From: an uncultured Afifella sp.
GTDB taxonomy: Bacteria; Pseudomonadota; Alphaproteobacteria; Rhizobiales; Afifellaceae
Length of the DNA stretch: 36,851 nucleotides
Direction of reading: 5' to 3'
Assembly (NCBI GenBank): GCA_945787495.1
Contig: CALZIL010000003.1
Span: forward strand, 1 to 36,851
A model generated the notes under the pieces. That model worked only from the letters and a program-made list of their open reading frames with translations. It searched no databases and had not been told where the DNA came from. This document shows, piece by piece, positions 19,007 to 27,763 of this stretch (the first letter of the stretch is position 1; each line of letters begins with the position of its first letter). The position numbers and the translations under genes are program-made.

Positions 19007-19110
19007 AGCGCATTCCGAAAAGTGGGAACCGGTGTTCGGATAAAATGCGCGGCAAATAAAAAAACTGGAGCACTTTGAGTGACTCCGGTTTCACGAAAAG
19101 CGGCCTAGAG
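19006..19110. repeat. Rhizobiales-type intergenic palindromic repeat
   Basis: Two stem-loops lie in tandem in the purH/gdh intergenic gap. The first has outer arms GCGCATT (19008-19014) and AATGCGC (19044-19050) plus inner arms CCGAA (19015-19019) and TTCGG (19035-19039), around the core AAGTGGGAACCGG. The second has arms AAACTGGAG (19062-19070) and CTCCGGTTT (19083-19091). The sequence CCGAAAAGTGGGAACCGG and the closing ACGAAAAGCGG...CTAGAG resemble a dispersed intergenic element I recall from Mesorhizobium, Brucella and relatives. No other copy was seen in this window. Its start overlaps the purH stop. Confidence 0.75.
19054..19091 (-). terminator. Probable terminator for the NAD-GDH gene, within the repeat
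   Basis: On the minus strand the 9-bp stem AAACCGGAG/CTCCAGTTT is followed by a T-run (TTTTTTTATTT), about 28 nt after the GDH stop. This is the form of a Rho-independent terminator. It uses the second half of the palindromic repeat. Confidence 0.6.
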
Positions 19111-19118
19111 TCAGGAGC

Positions 19119-22100
19119 TTAGCTGCGGCTGGCCAGTTCCGTCAAAAGACTGGCCGCAACGGTCGCCTTTGCCGTCGTCGCGCGCCCATCGGCGAGGATC
19201 GTCTCGATCTGATCGGCGGTTGCCGCGACTTTGTAACCCAGGCCCTTCTCCCAGTTGGCAATGTCCGGTGCGACCTTTGACGCCGACAAGACGCTTTCCG
19301 TCAGCCGTTTCTGCGCCAGCGCCAGGCCGTCGCAGGCCTTCTCCACCGCCAGATCCTCGTAATAATCCACCGTCTCCAGACTGCGCGCCATGGCGACGAT
19401 CCGGCCGATCTGGAAGCGCTCGGTCACACGGTAATAGGCGGTCGCGGCATCGCGCAGTTTGCGCTTCGAACCATCGGCGATGAGCACGACATCCGCCGCG
19501 CTCGCCAGATAGGGCAGATAGGCGATCTGCCGGGCCAGCGCCGCCGGCACCTTGCCGCCGGCTAGCAGCGCTTCGGCCTCGCGCGCCGCTTTCGCCATGA
19601 ACGGCGGCATCAGGTCCGGCAACAGCCGGGCCAGCGCATCGAGGCTCTGGCGGTAATGAGTCGTTGTCTTTTCAAGCCCGCCATCAAGACTGACATTGCG
19701 CAGAAACCAGCCGATACGGTCGATGAGAACATTCTGGACGGTCAAATACATGTCGAGCTGGAGCCGGCCGGGAATCTTCGTGTCCAGCGCGTCGATCCCG
19801 GCATGCAGGTCCTGCATGGCGAAGGCGCCGCGAACAGCGGCATAAGCGTGTGTTATGTCGCCCACCGATGCGCCCGTGCGTTCTGCGATCCGGCTGATGA
19901 TCGTCGGGCCGCCGCGATTGACCAGAGAATTGGCGATCTGCGTGGCGATGATTTCACGCCGCAGGCGATGGCGCTCGATCTGCCTGGCATAAGTCTTCTG
20001 CATGTGCGCCGGAAAATAGCTGAACAATTCATGGCTGAAATACGGATCGTCGGGAACGCCGCTGGCGACCAGGTCGCCGAAAAGCACGATCTTGGCATAG
20101 GAGAGCAGGACTCCGATTTCAGGCCGGGTCAGCGGTTCGCCAGCGGCCGCACGCTCGCTAAGCATGGCCGCATCGGGCAGCGTCTCCACTTGCCGGTCGA
20201 GCAGCCCGCGGCCTTCCAGGCTGCTCATCATCCGCGACTGATGGGACAGATTGTCGAGACCGCGAGCCTCTTCCAGTGATATGGCCAGCGTCTGCTGATA
20301 ATTGTTGCGCAGGACCAGCGCCGCGACTTCGTCGGTCATCTTCTTCAGCAACGTGTCGCGGGCGGGCTTGGTGAGTTTCTTGCTGCGCAATGCCGCGGCC
20401 AGGGCGATCTTGATATTGACTTCCATGTCGGAGGAATTGACGCCGGCGGAATTGTCGATCGCATCGGAATTGCAGCGCCCGCCCTTGAGCCCGAAGGCGA
20501 TCCGGGCGCGCTGCGTCAAGCCCAGATTGGCGCCTTCCCCGACAACCTTGACGGCAAGTTCTCCGGTGGTGATGCGGATCGCATCATTGGCCTTGTCGCC
20601 GACCTCCAGGTCGGATTCGTCCGCCGCCCGCACATAGGTGCCGATGCCGCCGAACCACAAAAGGTCGGCCTTCAGTTTCAGAATGGCGTTGATCACTTCG
20701 TTCGGCCGCGCTTCACCCTTGCGCAGGCCCAGAAGCTTCTTCATTTCGGCCGACAGCTTGACCGATTTCTCGCGCCGGGAAAAAAAACCGCCGCCCCTGG
20801 AGATCAGGGATTTGTCATAATCCTGCCAACTGGAGCGTGGCAGATCGAACAGCCGTTTGCGTTCACGCCAGCTCTTGCCCGGATCGGGATGGGGATCGAT
20901 GAAGATGTCGCGGTGATCGAAGGCGGCGACCAGCTTGATCGTTTTGGACAGCAGCATACCGTTGCCGAATACGTCGCCCGACATATCGCCGACGCCGATC
21001 ACCGTGAACGGCTCGCTCTGGATGTCGATATCCACTTCGCGGAAATGCCGTTTGACCGCCTCCCAGGCGCCGCGGGCGGTAATCCCCATCGCCTTGTGGT
21101 CGTAGCCGGCCGAGCCGCCCGAAGCAAAGGCATCGCCGAGCCAGAAGCCGCGCTGTTCGGAAATCCCATTGGCCGTATCGGAAAACGTCGCCGTGCCCTT
21201 GTCTGCCGCAACGACAAGATAGGGGTCGTCACCATCATGGCGAACGACATTGTCCGGCGGCACGACCTTGTCGTCCTCCAGATCGTCGGTGACCGCCAAT
21301 AATCGATCGACGAACTTGATATAGGCCTGTCGGCCGGCCTCGAATATTGCCTCCCGGCTGCCGCCTTCCGGCAGGCGCTGCGGTACAAATCCGCCCTTTG
21401 AGCCGACCGGGACGATCACCGCATTCTTGACCTGCTGCGCCTTGACGAGGCCGAGCACCTCGACGCGGAAATCCTGCGGCCGGTCCGACCAGCGCAGGCC
21501 GCCGCGGGCAATCGGGCCAAACCGCAAATGCAAGCCCTCCACCTGCGGCGAATGGGTGAAGATTTCCCGATAGGGCCGCGGCCGGGGCACGAATGCCAGC
21601 TCCGATGGCTTGATCTTCAATGTGATCGCTCCCGGCGGATTGCCATCGGCGTCGAAGGTGAAGAAATCGGTCCGTTGTACGGCGTGAATAACATCGCGAT
21701 AGGCGCGCAGGATCGTATCGTCATCGAGGCTTTCGACGCTCTCCAGTGCCGCATTGATCCTTCTGTTGACGCGTTGGCGGGCATCGTCGCGATTTTTGAC
21801 TGCCGGGTCGAAACGCGCCGTGAACAATTCGCTGAGCAGCGCCGAAAGGCGGGGATGCCGGATCAGCGTGTCCCAGACATAGTCGAGCGAATAGGGAATC
21901 TGCGTCTGCCGCATATAGCGTGCGATCGTTCGCAGCATCGCCGCATCGCGCCAACCCAATCCCGCCGTCAGCACAAGCGCGTTGAAACCGTCGTTTTCTG
22001 CAAGATCGGCCCAGGTTGCCAGAATGGCCGCGCGCAGACGGTCGCCGCTCTCTTCAAGGTCGTAATCCGTTTCGATCCGTGCTTCCAGCGTCATGTCATG

Positions 22101-23960
22101 CAGATAGACCTGCGCCGATCTGCTCGGTGTGATCCGGTAGGTGCGCTCATTGATGACCCTGAAGCCGAGATTTTCCAAGAGTGGAACCCGGCGCGACAAA
22201 GGGATTGGCGAATGCAGGTTATGAAACCGCAACGCGATCTGATTCGCGCCCATGTCCGGCCGCCGCACCAGATGGGCCGCGATCGCCTCCTCGCCGACCA
22301 GGGATTCGGCGATCCGCATGTCATTGACCGCGTCTGTGGCTGAGAATGAGGCCTGATAGTCCGTCCCGAAGGCGTCTCGGTAACTTTCCAGCATCGCCGC
22401 CCGGCGTTCGTCTTCAAAGGCCTCGGCAACCGCGACGGCGAGATCATCCTCCCAAGTCCGTGTGATCGCCCTTATGCGCGCTTCAACCGCTGTCTGTGCC
22501 GGCTCCGGCCCGCTTCCCGGCTTGCGGCCGATGATGAAATTAACCCGCGCCAGGCCGCCTTCCGGGAAGGACGGGAAATAGGCCGATACGCGTCCATCAT
22601 AGAGCTGCGCCAGAGCTTCGCCGATGCGCTCGCGAATATGCGAGGCGTAGCGATCGCGCGGCACGAAGACCAGGACGGAAACGAAGCGGTCGAAGCGGTC
22701 CCGCCGTGCCAGCACCCGCACGCGCGGCCGCTCGTTAAGCTGCAATATCGCCAGCGAATTGCGATACAGAACGCCTTCGTCGGCCTGGAACAGCTCGGTT
22801 CGCGGATAGCCTTCCAGGATATTCAGGATTGCCTTGCCGGAATGGCTGTCCGGATCGAACCCGGCGTGCTTGAGGATGTTGTCGACCTTTTTGCGGATGA
22901 ACGGGATTCTCTGGACCGAACGGGTGAAGGCCGTCGATGTAAACAGGCCGATGATCCGCAGTTCGCCGGTCACGGCATTTGAGTCGTCAAAGAGTTTCAG
23001 GCCGACATAGTCCATGTAATCGCGGCGATGGACACGCGATTTCACATTCGCCTTGGTCAGCATCAGCGGTTCCGGCCGCATCAGGAACTCGCGGATTTCC
23101 GGCGTCATAATGACGAGTTCCTTGCCTCGGCGCAGAACCTTGACATTCGGGTCGCGAAGGATACCGAGGCCGTCACCATCATCCGTCGGCAGCGTCTCGC
23201 CGGTCAGCCCCTGATAGGAGAATTCGCGCATCCCCAAAAACACGAAATTGTCGTCGTCAAGCCATTCCAGGAAGGCAATCGTCTCGCTGCCGGCAACCCC
23301 ATAGGACCGCTTGTAGGCCTTGTCGCCGGCAACAGCCGGCGGGTTTTCACGGTAACGCTCAATGGCCGTCAATAGACGCTTGCGCATGTCCAGCCAGTCA
23401 TCGGTGACAAGATGCACTTCCTTGAGAAGGCTGGTCAGGCCGGACTCAAGATCCTTGCGCGCGCCGGCATCCATCTTTCCGTCGACGTGGATATGAACAA
23501 AGCTTTCACGGATTCCTTCGGTTTTCTTTCCGCGCTTTGCCGGCGTGAACGATTGAAGGACGCCGCTGCCCTTGCGTTCAACATGGAATATGGGATGCAA
23601 GACCATCCGTATGCGACGCCCTGTCGCCTGGACCTCCCCCAGAACGGAATCGAGGATGAACGGCCGGTTCGTCGTCAGCACTTCGACAATCGTTTCCGGC
23701 CGGTCCTCATCGTCTGACGCCGGAAAATCGATGACACGAACCGTTGGCGTCCCGGGCTTGTGCTTGGAGAACGGCGCAAAGGCGATCTTTGCAATCTCGG
23801 CGAGGCGCTCCGCCCGGTAGGCCGATACATCTTCGGCCGCGCCGTGCAAAAAAAACGCTGACGCGAACTCCGCGAGCAGCGCGCTCGAACCGCCCTTGTC
23901 GATCTGGCGGATGGCCGATGCGAGCTTTTTCTTTTTCTCGGCTTCGTGACGATCACGCAA
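19119..23960 (-). CDS. gdhB: Large NAD-dependent glutamate dehydrogenase (about 180 kDa type)
   Basis: I place the start at the TTG at 23960, with GGGAGG 8 bases upstream, giving 1613 residues, which fits the ~1600-residue alphaproteobacterial class. The frame runs on to 24290 but that extension has no conserved content. N-terminal regulatory regions ('TTNRPFILDSVLGEVQA', 'EWLDDDNFVFLGMREF', 'RSVQRIPFIRKKVD', 'FVPRDRYASHIRERIGEAL') precede the catalytic core. The core has ARGGLRWSDRPQDFRVEVLG, VKNAVIVPVGSKGGFV (catalytic Lys), 'GDMSGDVFGNGML' and 'GGIGTYVRAADESD'. The enzyme deaminates glutamate to 2-oxoglutarate and ammonia for catabolism. It appears monocistronic, with its own 128-nt leader and the terminator inside the repeat. 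Confidence 0.95.
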   Translation of the reverse strand: MRDRHEAEKKKKLASAIRQIDKGGSSALLAEFASAFFLHGAAEDVSAYRAERLAEIAKIAFAPFSKHKPGTPTVRVIDFPASDDEDRPETIVEVLTTNRPFILDSVLGEVQATGRRIRMVLHPIFHVERKGSGVLQSFTPAKRGKKTEGIRESFVHIHVDGKMDAGARKDLESGLTSLLKEVHLVTDDWLDMRKRLLTAIERYRENPPAVAGDKAYKRSYGVAGSETIAFLEWLDDDNFVFLGMREFSYQGLTGETLPTDDGDGLGILRDPNVKVLRRGKELVIMTPEIREFLMRPEPLMLTKANVKSRVHRRDYMDYVGLKLFDDSNAVTGELRIIGLFTSTAFTRSVQRIPFIRKKVDNILKHAGFDPDSHSGKAILNILEGYPRTELFQADEGVLYRNSLAILQLNERPRVRVLARRDRFDRFVSVLVFVPRDRYASHIRERIGEALAQLYDGRVSAYFPSFPEGGLARVNFIIGRKPGSGPEPAQTAVEARIRAITRTWEDDLAVAVAEAFEDERRAAMLESYRDAFGTDYQASFSATDAVNDMRIAESLVGEEAIAAHLVRRPDMGANQIALRFHNLHSPIPLSRRVPLLENLGFRVINERTYRITPSRSAQVYLHDMTLEARIETDYDLEESGDRLRAAILATWADLAENDGFNALVLTAGLGWRDAAMLRTIARYMRQTQIPYSLDYVWDTLIRHPRLSALLSELFTARFDPAVKNRDDARQRVNRRINAALESVESLDDDTILRAYRDVIHAVQRTDFFTFDADGNPPGAITLKIKPSELAFVPRPRPYREIFTHSPQVEGLHLRFGPIARGGLRWSDRPQDFRVEVLGLVKAQQVKNAVIVPVGSKGGFVPQRLPEGGSREAIFEAGRQAYIKFVDRLLAVTDDLEDDKVVPPDNVVRHDGDDPYLVVAADKGTATFSDTANGISEQRGFWLGDAFASGGSAGYDHKAMGITARGAWEAVKRHFREVDIDIQSEPFTVIGVGDMSGDVFGNGMLLSKTIKLVAAFDHRDIFIDPHPDPGKSWRERKRLFDLPRSSWQDYDKSLISRGGGFFSRREKSVKLSAEMKKLLGLRKGEARPNEVINAILKLKADLLWFGGIGTYVRAADESDLEVGDKANDAIRITTGELAVKVVGEGANLGLTQRARIAFGLKGGRCNSDAIDNSAGVNSSDMEVNIKIALAAALRSKKLTKPARDTLLKKMTDEVAALVLRNNYQQTLAISLEEARGLDNLSHQSRMMSSLEGRGLLDRQVETLPDAAMLSERAAAGEPLTRPEIGVLLSYAKIVLFGDLVASGVPDDPYFSHELFSYFPAHMQKTYARQIERHRLRREIIATQIANSLVNRGGPTIISRIAERTGASVGDITHAYAAVRGAFAMQDLHAGIDALDTKIPGRLQLDMYLTVQNVLIDRIGWFLRNVSLDGGLEKTTTHYRQSLDALARLLPDLMPPFMAKAAREAEALLAGGKVPAALARQIAYLPYLASAADVVLIADGSKRKLRDAATAYYRVTERFQIGRIVAMARSLETVDYYEDLAVEKACDGLALAQKRLTESVLSASKVAPDIANWEKGLGYKVAATADQIETILADGRATTAKATVAASLLTELASRS

Positions 23961-24088
23961 AAGCCCGTCCTCCCGCGTCCGTTCCTTGCCATATCCACAG
24001 ACGGCGAACGGCAAAGTAACAGCATGTCGCAAGGCACAGACAGAGGCAATCGAAGAGTAACGGAACGTAACCGGCAGCCTGCCGCCGA

Positions 24089-24511
24089 TCAGGCCGACAT
24101 ATTGTCGGAGCTGTAGCCGCCGGCTGTCCGCCCGGCGATGAGCCAGTAAGCAAGGCCGCCGATGATGCCGGCCGTCATCGACAATTGCGCATCGGTATCG
24201 CTGATCGCCCCGGCTGTACTGTCCGCCAGAAGATAGGCCGACAGGCCCGCGACGCCTCCGGCCACCAGATAGGCAAGCACGGACCGCCACGACAAAAGCT
24301 CGGCGGCAACGATAACAATCAATGCCGGCAGCGCGACCAGCCCGCCGATCACAGGCGCCGCAAGAATACCGAAGATTACCGGCCAGATCACCGTGTCCCG
24401 ATCGATCGAGCCGGTGCCATAGGCCGCCAGGGTGATAAAGATTCCGGCGGCCAGGCAGGCAGCAATGAATCCAAGCGGAATGACGAAAAGGGCCCGCCAG
24501 ATGACACGCAT
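24089..24511 (-). CDS. Hypothetical four-helix membrane protein downstream of rlmN
   Basis: I do not recognise a named family. The 140-residue protein has four hydrophobic segments: about 7-30, 42-70, 75-96 and 110-127. Its tail is Gly/Ser/Asp-rich (TAGGYSSDNMSA). The ATG lies 4 nt after the rlmN stop, so translation is probably coupled to rlmN. Codon use matches the neighbours. No charged catalytic cluster or known motif is visible. Confidence 0.75.
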   Translation of the reverse strand: MRVIWRALFVIPLGFIAACLAAGIFITLAAYGTGSIDRDTVIWPVIFGILAAPVIGGLVALPALIVIVAAELLSWRSVLAYLVAGGVAGLSAYLLADSTAGAISDTDAQLSMTAGIIGGLAYWLIAGRTAGGYSSDNMSA

Positions 24512-24515
24512 CGGC

Positions 24516-25745
24516 TTAAACAGGTCCCGTTGTCGCGGCCTGCGCCGCTTGCCCCTGCATGCGCTGCGTCTTTCGCAGGCGCTCGGAGGTTGATTTCAGC
24601 TGACCGCAAGCGGCAAAGATGTCACGGCCGCGCGGCGTGCGGATCGGCGAGGCGTAGCCGGCCCGGTTGACGACATCGGCGAAGCGTTCGATGGTCTGCC
24701 AGTCGGAGCATTCATGCGGGCTGCCCGGCCAGGGATTGAACGGGATCAGATTGATCTTCGCCGGAATGCCCTTCAACAGCCGCACCAGCTCCTTGGCTTC
24801 CGCCAGACTGTCATTAACGCCCTTGAGCATCACATATTCAAATGTGATCCGCTTGGCGTTGGACAGGCCCGGATAGGTGCGGCACGCAGCAAGCAATTCG
24901 GCGAGCGGCCACTTTTTGTTGATCGGCACCAGTTCGTCGCGCAGTTCATCGCGAACCGCATGCAGCGATATTGCCAGCATGCAGCCGATCTCCGCGCCGG
25001 TTCGCGCAATCATCGGCACGACGCCGGAGGTCGAGAGCGTGATCCGCCGTTTCGACAGCGACAGGCCCTCGCCGTCGGAGGCGATCAACAGTGCCTGCTT
25101 GACATTGTCAAAATTAAAAAGTGGCTCGCCCATCCCCATCATCACGACATTGGAGACGAGCCGGCCCGTCCCCGGCACGATGGCACCGGCCGGCGTATCG
25201 GCATCGGGAAAATCACCGAGCCGCTGCCGGGCAAGCAGGATCTGGCCGACGAGTTCCGCCGCTGTCAGATTGCGCACCAGCATTTGCGTGCCGGTATGGC
25301 AGAAGCTGCAGGTGAGCGTGCAGCCGACCTGCGAGGAAACGCACAATGTGCCGCGGCCGGCTTCGGGTATATAGACCGTCTCGATTTCCACCGGCCGCCC
25401 GGCTCCTCGGGCGGGAAACCGCAACAGCCATTTACGCGTTCCATCGGCCGACACCTGTTCGCTGACGACTTGCGGTGCGGCCAGCGAATATCGCTCGCCA
25501 AGGCTTTGGCGCAGATCCTTTGAGACATTGCTCATCTGATCGAAATCGCTGGCGCCGCGCACATAGACCCAGTGCCACAACTGCCCCGCGCGCATGCCGA
25601 TTTGTCTGTTAGGCACACCGACTTCGGCCAGCGCCTCGCCAAGCTCGGCACGCGTCATGCCGATCAGCGACGGCTTCTGTGTGTCAGAAGGCGCAGGCAG
25701 GCACCGTCCGGTGGCGGGATCAATGGTGGCGGCTGCGCTGGTCAT
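24516..25745 (-). CDS. rlmN: Dual-specificity 23S rRNA/tRNA adenine C2-methyltransferase RlmN
   Basis: This 409-residue radical-SAM enzyme is slightly long for the family because of tails at each end. The radical-SAM cluster motif is in CTLTCSFC (CxxxCxxC). The preceding [10 protein letters not shown] contains the extra cysteine, and [10 protein letters not shown] near the C-terminus carries the methyl-bearing cysteine. Other signatures are '[23 protein letters not shown]', '[13 protein letters not shown]', '[14 protein letters not shown]' and '[13 protein letters not shown]'. RlmN methylates C2 of A2503 in 23S rRNA and A37 in some tRNAs. It is separated from the upstream ialB-like gene by a very strong 60-nt hairpin. 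Confidence 0.97.
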   Translation of the reverse strand: MTSAAATIDPATGRCLPAPSDTQKPSLIGMTRAELGEALAEVGVPNRQIGMRAGQLWHWVYVRGASDFDQMSNVSKDLRQSLGERYSLAAPQVVSEQVSADGTRKWLLRFPARGAGRPVEIETVYIPEAGRGTLCVSSQVGCTLTCSFCHTGTQMLVRNLTAAELVGQILLARQRLGDFPDADTPAGAIVPGTGRLVSNVVMMGMGEPLFNFDNVKQALLIASDGEGLSLSKRRITLSTSGVVPMIARTGAEIGCMLAISLHAVRDELRDELVPINKKWPLAELLAACRTYPGLSNAKRITFEYVMLKGVNDSLAEAKELVRLLKGIPAKINLIPFNPWPGSPHECSDWQTIERFADVVNRAGYASPIRTPRGRDIFAACGQLKSTSERLRKTQRMQGQAAQAATTGPV

Positions 25746-25776
25746 GCCGGGCTCTTATCACGACATCGCCTGCAAC

Positions 25777-25836
25777 CAAAACGGGCTGCCCGGTGCCGTC
25801 ACATGCATCGTGACAAGAACCGGTCAGCCCGTTTTG
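25777..25836. repeat. Long near-perfect hairpin between ialB and rlmN
   Basis: The outer arms CAAAACGGGCTG (25777-25788) and CAGCCCGTTTTG (25825-25836) are a perfect 12-bp inverted repeat. Inside it are CCGGT (25790-25794)/ACCGG (25819-25823) and GTCAC (25798-25802)/GTGAC (25810-25814), closing a 7-nt loop. In all, 22 base pairs lie in 60 nt. The A/T tracts at the base allow a bidirectional terminator of ialB transcription. It could also be a single copy of a palindromic element. Confidence 0.8.
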
Positions 25837-25874
25837 ACGAAAATTCAGCGCCGTCTGGCGCCTGCCGGGTGCGC

Positions 25875-26378
25875 CTATTTGCACTCAGTAATGATTTTGT
25901 TGCTGGCCGCCGTCACGCCTGAGAGCGAATAGCTGTAGCTCGTAGCGTTGCCGCGCCGCGACGTGCCGCTCACGGACATCTTCTTGCCGGCCTTCATTGC
26001 TGCCAGAAGCTTTGGTTCCTCTGCGGCATTGAGCAGCCAGGCGCTGTCTTCCTGGGTGAACATTGTGAATTTCTGACCGTCAATGTCGACGGTCACCGTC
26101 GAATTTTCCTTGAACGGATAGCCGACGACGAAATTCGCCTCGTTGGAGATGCCTTCGCTCGGGCTGGTGCGAATAAAGAACGACACGTCACCGTGGCGCA
26201 AACTGCTCGGGACCAGTTCGGAGGGCGACGAATGAATGTAGCAGACCTTGCCCTTGTTGCCGGCATAGGACCAGGCGGACCAGTCGTTGAACTTGCCGAG
26301 TGAACTCGGCGACTGGGCCAGCACGGCACCGGTCGACACGACGAACAACGCCGCTGAGAGGAGGATTCGGGTTTTCAT
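25875..26378 (-). CDS. Invasion-associated locus B (IalB) family secreted protein
   Basis: The ATG at 26378 with GAAGG 4-5 bases upstream gives 167 residues; the frame runs further to 26432 but without a ribosome site. A Sec signal peptide (about 1-22, ending AVLAQ) precedes an IalB-type domain with 'FNDWSAWSYAGNKGKVCYIHS', 'GDVSFFIRTSPSE', 'VVGYPFKENSTVTVDIDG' and a closing 'ITECK'. Two cysteines (VCY and TEC) could pair in the periplasm. The family is named after a Bartonella erythrocyte-invasion factor, but members are common in free-living Rhizobiales with unknown function, so virulence should not be inferred. It is preceded by an unusually hairpin-rich 200-nt region and followed by a strong hairpin, suggesting its own transcription unit. 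Confidence 0.88.
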   Translation of the reverse strand: MKTRILLSAALFVVSTGAVLAQSPSSLGKFNDWSAWSYAGNKGKVCYIHSSPSELVPSSLRHGDVSFFIRTSPSEGISNEANFVVGYPFKENSTVTVDIDGQKFTMFTQEDSAWLLNAAEEPKLLAAMKAGKKMSVSGTSRRGNATSYSYSLSGVTAASNKIITECK

Positions 26379-26411
26379 TTTGCCTTCACGTTCCATCTGT
26401 TGCTTGTCATG

Positions 26412-26556
26412 TGCTGCCTGCCCCGGCAGCATGGTGAAACGTCGTAGGTCTCACAAATCGGTCAATATGGTTACCAAATCCTGAAGATCCCGCCCCGTTT
26501 AGGATTTGAATGCCGATTTGGCATAGTTTTCGGTCACAACCCTATTCTGCCGAAAA
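26412..26556 (-). promoter_or_regulatory. Hairpin-rich region upstream of the ialB-like gene
   Basis: Four separate inverted repeats lie in the 200-nt gap between the TrmH stop and the ialB start. They are TTTTCGG/CCGAAAA (26527-26533, 26550-26556), ATGCC/GGCAT (26510-26514, 26520-26524), CAAATCCT/AGGATTTG (26475-26482, 26501-26508) and TGCTGCC/GGCAGCA (26412-26418, 26425-26431). The first may be a terminator for the methyltransferase gene. The last lies close to the ialB ribosome site. They may form operators or a structured leader; which one cannot be told from sequence alone. Confidence 0.5.
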
Positions 26557-26578
26557 GGGGCAAGATTTTGACTGCCCG

Positions 26579-27160
26579 TCAAGGTTGCGAGCGCCTGGCT
26601 GCACGCTTTTTGCGGTCTCGAACCTTTTCGCCGCCGCGATAGAGCGGCCCGCCAAAGGCCGCCACCGGCTTTTCCACCGGGCCGCCCGGACGCACGGTTC
26701 GCCCGGCAAAACCGCCGAACATGCGAACGCGATCATACATCACAATGGCGCCGGCCGTTGCAACATTGATGCAAAAAGCACTCGGAATCCGAATCACATG
26801 ATCGCAGCGTGACAACATTGCCTCCGACAACGAGCCCCGTTCCGGCCCGAGCACATAGGCGGCGCGCCTGGGATGGGAAAAACTCGGCAGATCGACCGCC
26901 TCCTCGCTCAGCTCCACGCCGACGATCTGGCAGCCCTTCGGCAGCGCCATCGACGTCACATCCGGCCAGGCATAGTAGGGCAGATGGTCGACCGAGCGTG
27001 ACGTATCGGAGACCGGTGAGCGCTTGATCGCCGCGTCGGCACTAACTGTGAAAAAGAAGGAAGCCCCGAAGGCATGCGCCGATCGCATGAGGTTGCCGAA
27101 ATTCATCGGCTTCGACAATCCTTCAACACCAATGGCGAAATAGCCCCGCAAATCCTTCAT
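26579..27160 (-). CDS. TrmH/SpoU-family RNA 2'-O-methyltransferase
   Basis: This 193-residue single-domain SPOUT enzyme carries the three family motifs: 'KPMNFGNLMRSAHAFGA' (motif 1), AAYVLGPERGSLS (motif 2) and 'IPSAFCINVATAGAIVMYDR' (motif 3, the knotted SAM site). In motif 3, 'CINVATAGAI' stands where many members have 'SLNVSxAxxI'. The C-terminus is a basic tail (EKVRDRKKRAARRSQ) that could bind RNA. The target RNA is unknown. The short form resembles alphaproteobacterial members with no assigned nucleotide. It lies 44 nt downstream of the YkvA/DUF1232 gene on the same strand, probably one transcript. Confidence 0.9.
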   Translation of the reverse strand: MKDLRGYFAIGVEGLSKPMNFGNLMRSAHAFGASFFFTVSADAAIKRSPVSDTSRSVDHLPYYAWPDVTSMALPKGCQIVGVELSEEAVDLPSFSHPRRAAYVLGPERGSLSEAMLSRCDHVIRIPSAFCINVATAGAIVMYDRVRMFGGFAGRTVRPGGPVEKPVAAFGGPLYRGGEKVRDRKKRAARRSQP

Positions 27161-27204
27161 CCCCGATAAGACAGGCTAGGTCATGCACCGGGCGGGAATT
27201 CCGA

Positions 27205-27603
27205 TCAAGCGCTTGCCGCCTCGCTTTTGCTCTGGGCATCGCCGGGACCGTCGGCGAGCGCCTCGCGCGCCGCCTCGCGGTGATCGTCGGTGATCGAGGA
27301 GCGTACCGAGGCGATCGCCGCCGCCAGGATCGAGGCATCGTCGAGGAACCCGACGCCGAATATGATGTCCGGCACCAGGTCGAAGGGCAGCACGAAATAG
27401 GCCAGCGCGCCGATCAGTATCAACCGCGGCCGGGTCGGCGTCTTCGGATCCAGCATGGCGAAATAGGCGGCGACCACCTCGTCCATGAACGGGATGGTTC
27501 GCAGCGCCTTCTTCACCGTCGGCCAGAATTTGGCGCGAATATGCGCCTGCTTTTTCTCGTCTTCCGGACCGAGGATTTCGATCTCCGGTTCATCTCTTGC
27601 CAT
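27205..27603 (-). CDS. YkvA/DUF1232-family membrane-associated protein
   Basis: The ATG at 27603, with GGAGG 5 bases upstream, gives 132 residues; a TTG 15 nt earlier is less likely. The DUF1232 signature is ALAYFVLPFDLVPDIIFGVG followed by 'FLDDASILAAAIASVRSSI', a short hydrophobic hairpin with the conserved D-x-x-P-D. The N-terminal third is charged and soluble. The function of this family is unknown. It is first in a minus-strand unit with the TrmH-like gene and divergent from the SDR gene across 160 nt. Confidence 0.9.
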   Translation of the reverse strand: MARDEPEIEILGPEDEKKQAHIRAKFWPTVKKALRTIPFMDEVVAAYFAMLDPKTPTRPRLILIGALAYFVLPFDLVPDIIFGVGFLDDASILAAAIASVRSSITDDHREAAREALADGPGDAQSKSEAASA

Positions 27604-27763
27604 GATCGCCTCCGACAATGAGATGGGAACAAATGGCGGCTTTCACAAGCGCCGGCGCTCCGCTATCACTCCACAATCGGCCCAAAACCCCTTCAAAATC
27701 AAGGGACAGGCTTAACACGATCAGACAAAATATGCCCGGTTTTCAGGCAGTTCCGGAGGTTCC

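Noticed and set aside
23961-24290. 110-residue N-terminal extension of the NAD-GDH frame
   Set aside because: It has no conserved content, is not of GDH type, and overlaps the neighbouring membrane-protein gene; a TTG with a good ribosome site explains the normal length.
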